Positions 1 through 11,272 of a stretch of DNA of 64,000 bases are shown piece after piece. The stretch is from contig CACRXP010000091.1 of the NCBI GenBank assembly GCA_902702965.1, positions 281,209 to 345,208 of the forward strand, given 5' to 3'. Origin of the DNA: Spirometra erinaceieuropaei (lineage: Eukaryota; Platyhelminthes; Cestoda; Diphyllobothriidea; Diphyllobothriidae). Each line of letters starts with the position of its first letter. Positions within the stretch are counted from its first letter, which is position 1. Under the pieces are notes generated by a model. It worked only from the letters and a program-made list of their open reading frames with translations, was not told the origin of the DNA and did not search any database. The translations under genes were made by a program, and so were the position numbers.

Positions 1-171
1 GCGAAGGGGAGAAAGGCCTTGACTTTCAGTAATATGATGCCGGACCGACTGAACTAAATTTAGCTCAGGATTACAGACAGCCGTTTGGTGATATTATCCG
101 CATCTACCGGGTCATAAGGGGTCGGGCGCAGGTTCAAGAGTCGTGGGATTTCTTTGAACCGGTTGACTGAT

Positions 172-265
172 AGAAAAAATAATAGTAATAATTGCACATC
201 ATGCCAGTTTACAAGCATTGTCAAAGAAAAGTAATGCCCAGATCGGGTGTGCAAATGAAAAAACC
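172..265 (-). mobile_element. Family D non-LTR element, 3'-end remnant
   Basis: Read on the minus strand, this piece ends with the D-family 3' terminus: a short unique sequence containing CTTGTAAACTGGCAT followed by an imperfect (ATT)n tail. The same terminus ends the better D copies near 11,273, 30,712 and 48,030. Only the last hundred or so bases of the 3' UTR remain and no coding sequence survives. The assignment rests on similarity to the other copies in this window. Confidence 0.6.
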
Positions 266-1165
266 ACTTATGAATGATTCAGTGGACCGGCCTGGGTCTT
301 GTATAACAATCCTATGGGGATGATCTAGGAAGAGCAAGGATCTACGGAGACTGCACCACTAATCAGGTAATGAATATAACTTGCATCCGGGCATCCGTTA
401 GGAGGCACCAACACCATCGAACAGCGTGTTGTATGCAGACAACAGAATATGAGTCACATATGAAGTAGGCAAATAAAAGACTTATAATAAGAATACTGGT
501 TAAAAGTACGACAGCAGGAAAAGATGAGAATTCGAAGGTCAGGCCGAAACAAAGAAAACTCTAGAAAATGAGGAGAGGACCAGACGGCCGCGAATGACTC
601 AAGTCGTCCCCCCAGTTTGTCTCTTCCGTCTCAATTTCAGTCTAGTAAAAACCCCTGATAAATTTAAGCTAAGTCGCGAAATGGAAAATTAAAATATCTA
701 TGCCTATTTTTTATAAATTATTCTTTTAAACAGTCTTCTCATCTTTGTGGCGTATAATTCCTCCCTTATTATGTAAAAAGCCGTTTATCACACCGTTCTA
801 ATGACTCCTCATAAATGTTGTCCCACAAAAAGCATTCCTCCACATGGATCCCACTCAAACATTCTTTCTTACCGTAATGCCCTTGTCATAAACAGTGACA
901 CTTGCATGAAGTACTGGAGTTGCAGTTTCTCCTCACTCATTAGTCCTTCCCTGTATTTGCATTTTCCACCACATGTTTTATGTCAGTGTTATGTGTAACC
1001 TGCACATTATCTATGCGTTCAATATAGTTAGTAAAATCAGAGAATTCGTCATACAGATATGGTTATGTTGAGCTCCCTAGTTATTGCGTAGGATCTACGT
1101 ATATTTTGCATTGCGGAATGTCTTTAATGAAACTCGCTATCCATTGGAAAAAGGCATAAAGTTTT
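266..1165. other. Intergenic, no recognisable gene
   Basis: No ORF of convincing length, no recognisable protein motif and no clear repeat relationship to the rest of the window. It is AT-rich with scattered stops in all frames. Confidence 0.6.
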
Positions 1166-1166
1166 G

Positions 1167-2064
1167 ATTTCAATTCAATTCAATTATGTTTATTAAAGGC
1201 CCGTCGGGGTCCCATCAAAGCAATTAAAAAAAATTTACATGCAAATTTTAGACGAGGTAGGCAGAATCTGTACAAAGTGCGATGCATAGTTTTTGAGATT
1301 AGAAGTCCGTTAAGCAAAATGAAAATGAAAAAAAAACGAGGGGTGAAAAAAAACTCCAAAGCAAAATTTAAAAATGGTTGTAGTAATTTAACAGGAGAAA
1401 AAAAACCCTCAGAAAAATAGCATCAGAAAAATACAGGGAGGACTGGCCTGCATGTGGCGGTACAGAATGGAATATAGTCCGATATCAACATGGCCGAAAT
1501 AAATGGCAGCTGTATATGGCATTGTGTAACGGATTTCATAAAATGGTACGTAGGCGGGTCGGTCAGGACTGGCCTCTATCGCCTTGAATAAGAAAAATAA
1601 GTGGCGAAATTGAAAACCAGTCTCAAGCTGATAGGAACCCAGATGCGGTCGGTTTCATTCAACCGAGTCCATCCGAACATGGGGGAAGGGAGATGCGACC
1701 AGACTACTAGTATATGGCGAATATAGAGGGCTTTTTCAAGACCGCCGATGGAGCGCATTCTGTAAGGGCACGATGACAACCAGTCTCGAGGCGACACGAA
1801 CCCAGGTGCGGTCTGTTACATTCATCAGAGTCCATCCGAGGATAGGGCAAAGGAGATGCGACCAGATTACTAGTATATGGCGAACATAGAAGGCTTCGCC
1901 AAGAGCATCGATGGAGCGCATTCAGTGAGGGCATCATGAAGATCAGTGCCGAGGTGATAGGAACCCAGATGCGGTCGGTTTCGTTCAACCGAGTCCATCC
2001 TAACATTGGGGAAGGGAGATGGGCTGGATACCAGTGTCGCAACACTCCGATTCGCCGCATTAAT
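1167..2064 (-). repeat. Family A repeat, copy 1 (non-autonomous retroelement-like)
   Basis: On the minus strand the repeat starts with a GC-rich 5' piece. It continues through about 2.6 monomers of about 163 bp, then a region rich in T-runs, then the diagnostic 3' end GGGACCCCGACGGGCCTTTA, and ends in (TTGAA)n at 1168-1186. It encodes no transposition protein; ORFs within it are monomer translations. Other copies lie at 5560-6344, 13,161-13,745, 22,858-23,413, 40,930-41,182 and 61,448-61,537. A 3' terminus running into a simple repeat, with 5' truncation in other copies, is typical of non-LTR retrotransposition, so I infer mobilisation in trans by a CR1-like RT. Confidence 0.7.
1590..2030 (-). 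repeat. About 163-bp tandem monomers in family A
   Basis: The same motif series recurs about every 163 bp: ATGCGCTCCATCG, then CGCCATATACTAGTA, then GGTCGCATCTCC, then a short hairpin CGGTTGAATGAAACCG, then ACCGCATCTGGGTTCC. The three monomers differ at several to many positions; the middle one has diverged most. The number of monomers differs among family A copies. Confidence 0.75.
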
Positions 2065-2744
2065 TTATAATGGGCGACTTCAATTGCTAAGTGGCTACTT
2101 TACTGAGCACAAAGTTAAGCTTTTTTCCAAACGGAATTTAGTATAAAATGGCAATTTGAAGCAAAGAACGACTCAGCCTTCGCAGACAGGTTCTAAGTAG
2201 TCTTCGATTTCTGTCGGTTATCGAGCACTTCGTCAACGGAAGATTAGCTTCGGAAGCACGATGGAGACGGTATTCGTAGGAATCTGAACTCAACCGACTG
2301 GATGCCTTGTTAAACTCCGTATTGTGGATTCCTGAGAGCCACTCCTAGTAACAAATCCATAGCGAGGTGACGGCGCCTCGCTGTGGAAAATTCGCGATGC
2401 AATAACCGATTTATAGCGGATTTTATCCATGTGGTCGCTATGGAAACAATGGCGAAAAGTCGCGATACGGCATTATGCAGCTGCGGGACGGCATTCCTTA
2501 GCGACCTTTCCGTTTTAGCACCCAAGAAAGCTCTTTTTACCACCTCCCATCCGATTTAGTACTAAACGAACTGCGGAACCCCCCTCCCCCACCCACGATA
2601 GTTGAAGGAAGGCGTTGTGACATGATAGAAGTAATGATTTATTATAAAAATAATAAATACAATTATTCTGGGCACTAATCCTTTCGCGGCCTGGACGACG
2701 TGGGTTCTGTTGAGGGTTCTAAACCAAGTATGTGTAATAATACT
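2065..2744. other. Spacer between family A copy 1 and the transposase remnant
   Basis: No recognised gene. It lies 3' of the minus-strand transposase and may be transposon sequence. CACTA occurs at 2674-2678, which is suggestive for a CACTA-type end, but I find no matching inverted end beyond 4248, so I do not call a terminal repeat. Confidence 0.4.
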
Positions 2745-4248
2745 TCAGTTTCGCTTACCGTCAGAGTCATCGATAAGGGAATCCGGCCGAGATCGCCTTT
2801 TCCGAAAGGCGTCCAGCGATCTCTTCAGCCGCCTTGTGAAGGTGGCCTCCAGTTCATATACATCCACACTGCCTCCCTTGTTCCAGGCAGCATAAACGTC
2901 TGTTTTCCATGCAGATTTACATGTAAGCAAGGGCCTACCCTTTATCACCTCGTAAACCTGTGACCCGCACAGGCCCTCCTTCGTTTTTTTCCACGGAAAC
3001 TGACGTGCATGCACGCCTCGTCATCAAACAGGGCATAAGATACCTTCTTAACGAAGTCGTCGGTGTTGTAGGTAGATAAGTGTTTAACCCTCGTAATCTG
3101 CTATTAACTATTTCAACTTGCGATGAACGCAGTGTGCACAACTGCGTCTGGTCAGCTGCCTTAGACCGGTAATTTCTAACCCACAGGCGAATTAGCTTCC
3201 TCACCACGCCTAAATATATCAGATGCAGTGGATCTAAAGGAAAATTAGATACTAAACCCAAATTACAACGGATAAAGGGGGACAGCCCTACTACATGTTG
3301 ACTATTTTCCTGTCCTGTAAAGTCATCACCCTTCCTCTCCTTCTCTCCTTCCTCTAGGTAGACAACTTTTCCTACGTATGTTCCGACGGTTGTGCAACGT
3401 TCGCAGCCGTCGTATGCGTTGACGTTCATAATCTGTTTGACGAAGGCCCGCGCGGGTGCATCGCAAATCACACTAGCTATGCGGACCCGCATCCTGCCTG
3501 GGCGATTACTGAATTGCAATCCTTCTTCTTTAAGGACAACTATTTCGTCTATGAGGTCTTTACAAAATGCTTCTACGTTTGGCGGCTTGCCGTTCCCACA
3601 GTACATGGAAACGGCAAACACGTTACTAACAAATGGCTTCATGATACGACCTAGAATGGGCCACAGTTCAGCCCTCGTCTTGCAGTATAGAGGCAAACCA
3701 TCTATAGCTAGATTCACGACCATCTCTTCATTATCTGCGACTACGATTTCACTATCAACTAATCTGCGTAGTTGTTTCTGCAGCCCAACATGAACGTAAT
3801 CCCCACAACCCATGGGGACTACTTGCAAGTTATACGACGCCCCCAACAGTGTACGAGGGTCTTCGGGCAATTGCGGGACTGCCATCCGCAATATGTCTAA
3901 CAAACTTCGTAAATGACTGTGCGGTATACGGCATTGCAAAGCCCAATCACGCAGTCTTGTCCTAATGCGTTCAATAAGTGGCACGTCATCATTATGGATG
4001 ACAGTGTCCGCCCAAGCAACACTGTCAGCAGATGCCAGATCTCCTAACAATGACGTTGGTGGGCTAAGGCTCCCACTTCCAACGTCTACTGGGTTACCAA
4101 CAGACGACTCGCTGTCTGAACTGTCCGCTCGATAACGTTTGCAACCGCCAAAGAGCAGCTCCACTTCTGCATCTATTTCCTTTGACATTTCCGCGATCTT
4201 CTTCTTCACATGCCGCCTAATAGTGCGTTTACATTCGTGCCTAAACAT
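2745..4248 (-). pseudogene. CACTA/EnSpm-like transposase (Tnp2-type), truncated
   Basis: The main ORF (4248 down to 2935, 437 codons) begins with a basic N-terminus, a Ser/Asp-rich linker, and then an order of motifs known from animal Tnp2-like transposases. These are LRDWALQCRI, LPEDPRTLLG, GCGDYVHVGL, LAIDGLPLYC (a likely first catalytic Asp), a VICDAPARAFVK segment, YDGCERC (a Cys pair) and FPLDPLHLIYLGVVRKL. The last matches the 'PxDxxHLxxLGVxxKL' signature of this group. The reading frame is then lost. A second frame (3014-2745) stays open for 89 codons downstream and may be the shifted continuation. The rest of the C-terminal half of the usual protein is missing. CACTA elements are known from Schistosoma. 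The family call is from motifs and is not proven by a search. Confidence 0.7.
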
Positions 4249-4440
4249 TTGAAAAAGAAAAAGGATGGGTTAATGAATCAAAAAAGGGTATAAGAGATTG
4301 CAGCAGAGAGCAGTTGATAGCACACGCCGCACGCGATACGCAAGCAATAATGGCGACGCGCATGCGGCGTGGGAGCACCGATAGCTCAAGCGCGCCAGCC
4401 AATGACAGGGAGAAATCGATAAACCCGCTCACCAATCAGG
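4249..4440 (-). promoter_or_regulatory. Possible promoter of the transposase, with two CCAAT boxes
   Basis: Just upstream of the minus-strand start codon is a GC-rich stretch with CCAAT at 4399-4403 and 4432-4436 on the plus strand (ATTGG on the coding strand). They lie about 150-190 bp from the ATG. This fits a TATA-less eukaryotic promoter, but there is no direct evidence of transcription. Confidence 0.3.
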
Positions 4441-4689
4441 TGACGAGATAGTCCTATCGCGAAATTTCCGCTATAACAGTGCATCAGGTAGCTATTCAAT
4501 GCTACTAAGGACGGTGAAGGATGAAGATATCGCCGATAATGGGATCCGTGAAAGCGGAGATTACTTGCACTTATAAACTGATTACTCGATTTATTTCGAC
4601 AAGGCGTAACTCTGGGTGAAAACGGGTGATCGAAATGTCAAAATTTGGGAAGACAAGTAAATTCCAGTCGAATTCAAACGGCGCGCCGA
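4441..4689. other. Short spacer
   Basis: No gene or repeat recognised. Composition is AT-rich and all frames are interrupted. Confidence 0.5.
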
Positions 4690-4990
4690 TAACCGCGAAA
4701 GAAATGGAATACGAAAAATGCAAATTGGGAAATGCGACTGGTTGCCAACAGGCAGAGACTAGCAGAATTCAAAAAGTAAATAGCAGCCGATAGTTGTTAA
4801 AGAATCTACCTGTATTTAAGGAAATTGAATAAAAAACAAAGGCTAAAGATCTCTGCGTCACCTTGAAAAACACTTCAAAATCACGTCTTTCATTTATTTT
4901 CAAATTTGTGACCGGCAGCTTGACCTTGATTTCGGCCTTTGATTCTACTAAAAAAGTAAATACGCACAAAGACCTAGGTAGCTAAGTAAG
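4690..4990 (-). repeat. Fragment related to the 5' flank of family C
   Basis: This stretch aligns in the same orientation, with many substitutions, to the sequence just beyond the 5' end of the two minus-strand C copies (about 55,330-55,560 and 23,414-23,590). Shared landmarks are GACTAGCAGAA and TATTTAAGGAAATT. It is noncoding. It shows that this flank is itself an interspersed repeat, or part of a C-type 5' UTR. Confidence 0.5.
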
Positions 4991-5125
4991 TTCAAACCTG
5001 CTGCCCTACGAGAATAGCAAAAGAGCCGTGCAAATTCAACCAAGATCATGCACTGGATTACGCGTATTCTCGTAGTCCTTCCTTCCGAACTCTAACGCAG
5101 ATATTTTGCATTTTCGTCAGACCGC

Positions 5126-5530
5126 ATGTGGAAAACGAAATGTAAGCGTGGTTCAAATTTTCCTCGGATTTCAACACTTACCCCTAGTAGTCGCCCATAC
5201 AATCTTCGCAACTCGTCTCTAATTATACCTCTTCCAGCGTCCTCCACCTCTAAGCGCTCCCTTTCTTTCTCTTCCAGGTATACTTTCCTCTGGAATAACC
5301 TTCCAATAAATATCAGATCTTCAGAAAATCTACACACCTTTAAGAGAAGGCTACGCCTTTATCTGAATACTGACTCGATTAAACTTTGATTTTCCTCATC
5401 CTTCCCAGACAACATTTTCTATGACACTGAGAAAGGGCCACCGGGAATTTAGCATGCCGCTATTAAATTTCCGTATCTGTTCACGTTTCCTTTCTTTATG
5501 AGTAGTCTCGCTACCTAAGATCCCTCACCA
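5126..5530 (+). pseudogene. Family C-like RT, C-terminal end only
   Basis: The open frame at 5126-5389 ends with the segment that closes CR1-like ORF2 proteins: TSKRSLSFSSRYTFLWNNLP, then a FKRRLRLYL stretch and stop. It matches the C copies at 18.3-19.0 kb and 50.8-51.2 kb but has diverged clearly. About 140 bp of 3' UTR follow, including GAGAAAGGGCCACCGGG, which corresponds to the end of the C reading frame. Everything upstream of the RT tail is absent, the usual result of 5' truncation. Confidence 0.7.
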
Positions 5531-5559
5531 GAAATGTTAATTATTCCAATTTTTTAGTT

Positions 5560-6344
5560 CATGCATCGTGCCCTCACAGAATGCGTGCCATCGACGCTCT
5601 TGGCGAAACCTTCTGTATTCGCCATATACTAGTAGTTTGGTCGCATCTCCCTTCCCCAATGTTCGGATGGACTCGGTTGAATGAAACCGACCGCATCTGG
5701 GTTCCTATCACCTCGGGACTGATCTTCATGATGCCCTCACTGAATGCGCTCCATCGATGCTCTTGGCGAAGCCTTCTATACTCGCCATATACTAGTAGTT
5801 TGCTCGCATCTCCCTTCCCCCATGTTCGGATGGACTCGGTTGAATGAAACCGACCGCATCTGGGCTCCTATCAGCTTGAGACTGGTTTTCAATTTCGCCA
5901 CTTATTTTTCTTATTCAAGGCGATATAGGCCAGTCCTGACCGACCCGCCTACGTACCATTTTATGAAATCCGTTACACAATGCCATATACAGCTGACATT
6001 TATTTCGGCCATGTTGATGTCGGACTATATTCCATTTTGTACCGCCACATGCAGGCCAGTCCTCCCTGTATTTTTCTGATGCTATTTTTCTGAGGGTTTT
6101 TTTTTCTCCTGTTAAATTACTACAACCATTTTTAAATTTTGCTTTGGAGTTTTTTTTTCACCCCTCGTTTTTTTTTCATTTTCATTTTGCTTAACGGACT
6201 TCTAATCTCAAAAACTATGCATTGCACTTTGTGCAGATTTTGCCTACATCGTCTAAAATGTGCATGTTAATTTATTTTTACTTGCTTTGATGGGACCCCG
6301 ACGGGTCTTTAATAAACATAATTGAATTGAATTGAATTGAATTG
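5560..6344 (+). repeat. Family A repeat, copy 2
   Basis: The two 163-bp monomers start near 5581 and 5744. They are followed by the T-rich 3' domain, GGGACCCCGACGGGTCTTTA and a clean (TTGAA)n tail at 6321-6344. This is the best preserved copy here and a good reference for the family. The ORFs across it are monomer translations and are not conserved beyond the repeat. Confidence 0.75.
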
Positions 6345-6349
6345 TTCCA

Positions 6350-7345
6350 CACTAGGATCTGTTATACAAGCTGAGAAGGGTGTGCATGAGTGGTGACTTT
6401 CTCAAATTGGTCGAAAAATTCCTTACCGGTCAGAACGAGATTGTGTACGTTGATTAGGAGAAATCAGATCCTGTTGTGGTCAAGTGTGATGTGTCCCGGG
6501 GTTCAGTGCTAGGACCTACTTCATCCCTAAGATAAATGGGCAGTTGCCCTAGAGCTATGGACTGCGAAGCAGCCATTTTCACTGGAAATATGAAAATGTT
6601 AATTACAGTCCGGGGCACTGCCAACGAAAGTAGACTTTTGGTGAACCAAAATCGTTTGGCGGTGTGGTTAAAGTTGTCGGCCTATGTGGCCCAACGCCAG
6701 CCAATGTACTACAGTTTATATAGACAACCCAGCCAGATCCGCCAGCACAAGAATCTGCTTTTTCCGCGGTGCAGTTTGAAGAGACACGGAAGCCGAAAAG
6801 GACCTTGGTGTGCTGACGGCGTACTCCCTCGTAAGCCATCCGCTCATTGATCGAGAGTGGCTAAAAGCGCAGTGTCCTTGGTGCACTAAATTAAGACATC
6901 CTCGGCAAAATCTTCGGAAAATTCGAACGACTGCATTTGAAATGGGGCATACAAGTCTGGAGACCATGGACAGCTCATGACTGAAATAGTCTTCAGAGTC
7001 CGATGGAGAGCCATTGTAATGATTAGTGGTCATAACCCCTTCCCCTATGCAACCCGCAGAATAAATATGAACATCATTTCGTTGAGCAAAAGGCGACTGT
7101 GCGGCGATCTCTTGCGAACACTCCCCATTGTGAAGTGACTGGATTTCGATCTGGCCTTAGGTGATTTTTTGAATTTGTAGTCTCGACTAACATCTGGGGT
7201 CCACCCATTTAAACTACGCATTCAGCAGGCAAATTTCCTTTCTCTGTTGAAGTGGTCAACCCATGGAACGCCCTCCCCTCAGATGTTATGCTGTCACAAT
7301 TGAAAGAATGCTTTAAAATGAACCTTGACATAGTTAATTTTGAAA
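6350..7345 (+). pseudogene. Heavily decayed CR1-like RT fragment
   Basis: Recognisable RT landmarks appear in order but in changing frames. An LLYKLRR...FLTGQNEIV segment and GSVLGP (the palm 'PQGSVLGP' box) lie near 6370-6520. DLGVLTAYSLVSHPL lies near 6800-6840 and GIQVWRPW near 6940 (compare GIQAWRPW in family B). EVVNPWNALPSDVMLSQLKE lies near 7245-7310. Numerous stops and frameshifts separate them. It is closer to the B type than to C or D. It is old and clearly non-functional. Confidence 0.65.
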
Positions 7346-7409
7346 ATGATCAAGAAGGATAAGAGACCGAGTTCCACCCTTAAGACTCATACCTTATTTA
7401 CCATACTAC

Positions 7410-7722
7410 TATGGGCAGAATGTTATATCCAACGAAGACAAGGGATACTGGAATGGCCATTTCCGGCTTTGTAGCCGTCCTCAGCCAGTCATACCCAACC
7501 TCGAGGTATGGATTACCTGAGGCTCGAACCCTGACCTGCTATTTAGACGTCCAACGCCTCTAAACATTAACCCACGGCCCATTCCACTCGCCCTTGTCTT
7601 TGTCGGCAATATTATTCTACCTATATCATGCGCCGCTGATAGGCTACTGGTTGGGCTCGAGAGTAAGCCCGTAAGGAACAACAGAACGAGTTAGTTCCGT
7701 AAGAACGATCGGTGACTGCCCC
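7410..7722. mobile_element. tRNA-derived SINE, rearranged head-to-tail inverted copy
   Basis: Positions 7425-7570 contain the SINE head and middle on the minus strand (B-box region AGGGTTCGAGCC, then the GGAAATGGCCATTCC core). Positions 7583-7722 contain the SINE 3' half on the plus strand (CTTGTCTTTGTCGG through GGGCTCGAGAG to AACGATCGGTG). Copies at 34,480-34,650 and 34,690-34,985 have these parts in one orientation. This copy is therefore two fragments joined in inverted order, or an inversion within one insertion. Confidence 0.6.
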
Positions 7723-7736
7723 TCCACCATACTATT

Positions 7737-8129
7737 ATGAGTCAGTTTCAACTTTTTCAGCTTACATTGTTTTTTTATGCTTCACACCGACTTTTACGTT
7801 GCAACTATGGTACTCAAAGGTTCACGTCTATTTTCCTGAATAATTTGGACTGGGGTAAAACGAACCACCCTCAGCGCAACAGGCACCTCGAGGTCTTCTT
7901 ATCTTTCCTTTCGTCAGGTACAGTTAAATATCATCAGTTCTCTTCTGTCAAGACAATTGAAATCGGAATTAAGTTGCTCAGAAATACGAAAATTTCACTT
8001 CATCATTCTTTGTTTAAGATAATTATCAGTCGTATTCTGCATTCAGGGAAACTTTCAAAAATTTCAGACTCTGAATCTACTGAAGTAACCGTTTGTGGTG
8101 GCGGATTTCGTGGGCTCCGCTTCCTTTGA
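7737..8129 (+). pseudogene. Family D-like RT, C-terminal end only
   Basis: The second half of this frame matches the last part of D ORF2: HPQRNRHLEVFLSFL, then GTVKYHQF, then ISRILHSGKL, then SESTEV. The D equivalents are HPRRNSHREVFLFLP, RTVKYRRFFSV, ITRFLHSEKLP and AESTDR. The N-terminal part of the frame has no recognised match. It is clearly older than the other D copies. Confidence 0.65.
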
Positions 8130-9414
8130 CTGGTCTCAACTTGTGGGAACTGGTGTCAACTCTGCAGCCGAAGCACTACTGATAATTTATTCAGTCGACA
8201 GCAAGCAGCTGTCCATCTATTCACCTTTGTCTGAGAAAAAACACTAATTCCCTCAAAGCGAATAAAGACTGTACACATTCGATGCAGTGTGAACCATCAT
8301 CCTTTTGGATTGACATCAGTTCGCGGGCAAAATTTTTTTTCTCCAGAACTAACCAAACTATCAAAAATTATACCATCTTCGCAATAGCATTTGCCACTGC
8401 TCTGTTAGGATTAGGAACTTTGCTGAACATACTGCAGCGTAGGTTTTTTTGAAGTGCCTCTGTGATGGCACTAAGTACAACTGCTACAGTACGGTGAGGT
8501 CTTATTCAGTTGTGTATATCCACGAAGGGCATATCATGCATGCTCCCCAAAACTACTAAGTTGCATGCTTCATTTTATATATTGTAAATATCCTTCTTTT
8601 TAAAACTTTTGCGATTATTCTGCCTTGGAAATCGGGTTGTTTTTAACTTAAAGCAAGCTCTCAGTTCGCGCTCAAATGGCTAAACAGACAACCAAAACAA
8701 ATGAAGTCAAAGTGTAGTCGAAATGAATGAGTTCGTTTAAGGTTTTGTTCCTGAGTTCAAAGGAGACTGACAGTGCCTAAGGGACGACATAATAAACCTA
8801 TTCCATTCTACTGTCTGGAGAAGAAGGGGCATGTCGGGATTTAATAATGAGGGGTGTGGCGCAAAATACAGGGAAAAGCAGCATTGCCAAGCGAACCACC
8901 ATTTAGTAAAGATGCTCCAGTTAGTGCAGAACCGTGCGTCATCTGTGCAATTACAAATTTTCTAAGTTAAAAGATGACTATACCAAGAAAATCCGAAGGA
9001 CAGTCGTTGCATTCAGATAATGATGCATATCAATTTCAGTTGAGAAGCCGCTATTGCGTCCGGGGAATGAAGTGGTTAACCAAGAAATTCTTATAATCAG
9101 GGAATTTGTGGGTCAGCAAAAGACCAGAGTAATCTAGCTACTAGCTACTCCAACTATACTGTCGTCTACTTCACTCTACGTAGCCTCACTGAAAAATATA
9201 AATTTCATTCACAGAATTGACTTGTCACCTAAAAGTTGCCAGTCGTCTGTATTTTACAAGAATATTTTATTATTAAGCAAAAATTGAATAAGTGCAGGAA
9301 TATGTTACAGTATATGGGAATAGGCAATACGAAGGGGATACGATCAGTGCCTTCAGGATCGTCCGAGGGCTAGACGATCAGCTTGACGATTTCTACGAAC
9401 TGGCGCGGGCGGAC
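8130..9414. other. No recognisable gene
   Basis: AT-rich DNA with no substantial ORF or protein motif. The first hundred bases may be remnant 3' UTR of the D-like fragment. Confidence 0.55.
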
Positions 9415-9570
9415 AATCTTTAAGGCCACCAATAAAAATTGAAGATAAAATATGCGGGCAAAATTCTTTCCCAACGGGTGGTTGAAGAATGGTACAAATT
9501 GCCGAACTCTGTTGTCTCGGCATAAAACCTTGAGACCTTCAAAAAGACTAGGGTTTTCCAAGGCTCTACA
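9415..9570 (+). pseudogene. CR1-like (B-type) RT C-terminal scrap
   Basis: In one frame the sequence reads like VVEEWYKLPNSVV, an in-frame stop, then LETFKK. In family B the same place reads VVEKWNDLPQSVVEA then LQLFKKRLDDYL. Only about 50 codons remain, with a stop and a frameshift. Confidence 0.55.
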
Positions 9571-9769
9571 TATATTCCTCATATACAATGAATTATATGT
9601 TAAAGAATCCTGCCTGTGCATTTCCAGTGGAAAAGCAGCTAACTAACGACAGAAGTCAGTTTTCTTGCCCATAATTCCCGACCTTATAAGCTAAAACTAG
9701 ATGTAGATGAGATTTTGCCCCAAAACTATAGCTTTGCCGAATAACTATATTTCTTTAAAAACCGCGCGT

Positions 9770-10470
9770 TGAATGTCGCGAAACATGTATCTCGAAAAGT
9801 ATAAGCTCGTGTGAAAACGCAGCTTCGCATCCTCCGAGAAGCTTTTCGAAATCTTATGGCAGGCGCCAAGTTGACCGCTGATACTTTCAATGCCTTCTTG
9901 GCCAAAACTTTTATCGAAAACTCGACCGTTCCTCTTCCGACCATCCAGGCTTGGATCGAATCAGTTCTCGAAACTGTAACTTTCACTTTGCGGGACGTGA
10001 CTGTAGCGATTCGACGTTTTCGTCGATCCTATAGTCCAGGGACCTTATGGTGTCCCTCCTGTGCAAGAGATCTAATCATGGTCCCAAAAGTGAAACCTAT
10101 TCTACTGTGTGGAAGTAATCACGCATTTTTCCTATCCCCAAGCACGGTCACTCTACGTCATTTGACGACTTTCGACCATAAACGCCTGCCAGGATGTTAC
10201 GAAAATCTTAGAGACATTGATGGAAAATAAGATGATTTGTCACTTTACAGAGAACAACCTACTGAGTGCTTCTCAGTATGGATTCCTTAAAGCTCGGTCA
10301 TGAAAAACCTGTCAGCTCTCTTCTTTGACCTTGTTCTTTAATCAAGGGACAATGGTTTTGCACTTTACACGGTCCACTTCGATTTCACTTAGGCCTTTGA
10401 TCGTGTGGACCACTCTATTCTTCTCTTGGAACTTTATTATTCCGGAATCGTCGTTAAAGTTCTGAATTTA
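9770..10470 (+). pseudogene. Family D ORF2 fragment (linker and early RT), decayed
   Basis: The frame at 9811-10,230 matches the D segment between EN and RT: LTADTFNAFLAKTFIENS, then TFTLRDVTVAIRRFRRSYSP. The nested D copy at about 46,040-46,200 reads LTANSYNDFLPKTFIEDS and TFTLWDVTVAIRRFRQSYSP. The next 240 bases continue with decayed QYGFLKAR and DFT.AFDRVDHS boxes in other frames. The match stops at about 10,470, where it abuts the 3' end of a D fragment on the opposite strand. Confidence 0.75.
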
Positions 10471-11272
10471 CAATAATTATTGTATTTGATGCCAGTATAC
10501 AGACATTGTCAGGGAAGCATTAAACACAAATCCGGCCTGCGGTGAAAAACATCCTGTCAAAAAGGAGATAAAAATAAAGTATATGGTGATTTTTTATAGT
10601 TTGGAGGGTTCAGGAGAAAAAATCCGCTGACCATGAAATGCCGACAGCCAAGAAAGGGAGAGGTAGCGCTGCATTTGATAACATCAGTCGCCAATTCCTA
10701 TCACGAAGTTGGGGCTGGTTCAATCAGAAGCGCCGAAGAACAGCTGTTACTGTTGGCTAACGAAATTATCCCTGGTGCGACCTGCCATTGAGATCAAAGA
10801 CCACAAATGTCGTCGTTACGGTATAGTCGATCAGTGGATTAAGCAACCAAAATTTATCGGAGTTTTTCTGAATGCAAAAATCGAGTAATAGTTCTCTTAA
10901 TTAGAGGATAATTTTGCAGAGTTTTCATATTTCTGGGTAGTTTAATCCAGTTCCTCTTTGATCAGTATCTCTAAGATCTTCAAAACTGCGGGGAGGGTGT
11001 TTATTGGCCGAAAGTCATCAAATGACATAGATTGGCCATACTTGGTAATGGGCAAAATGGGTGATTTCTTCCCCAAGGTAGGATAGGTTTCACTTCCAAG
11101 AGCGAGATTAAATATCTCGCATAAAAGGGATGGTAAAATTGCATTTTTATCCGCTTTTAGAATGTTTACTTGGACACCGTCAAGTCCAGGGCTATGAGAT
11201 TGACGAAGACGCCGAATCACAACAATCACATCCCACAGAGTGTAAGCTATATTTTCAAGAACTGCCCCGGTC
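10471..11272 (-). mobile_element. Family D fragment with large internal deletion
   Basis: Read on the minus strand, an early-RT segment (11,274-10,942; VIVVIRRLRQSHSPGLDGV to FDDFRPINTLPAVLKILE) is joined directly to the last few dozen codons of ORF2 and the D 3' UTR (10,930-10,471). The RT catalytic core, including the YADD box, is missing. Its 3' end touches the plus-strand D fragment at 10,470, making a tail-to-tail arrangement. Its other end is abutted by the (AAT)n tail of the next D copy. Confidence 0.7.

Noticed and set aside
1707..2060. 117-codon frame with repeated WTRLNETDRIWVP-type peptides
   Set aside because: It is the translation of the 163-bp monomers, open in more than one frame, and has no independent support.
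2674..2678. CACTA terminus of the CACTA-like element
   Set aside because: A 5-base match is expected by chance and I found no inverted partner on the other side of the transposase.
3392..3793. 133-codon plus-strand frame
   Set aside because: Antisense shadow of the CACTA-like transposase.
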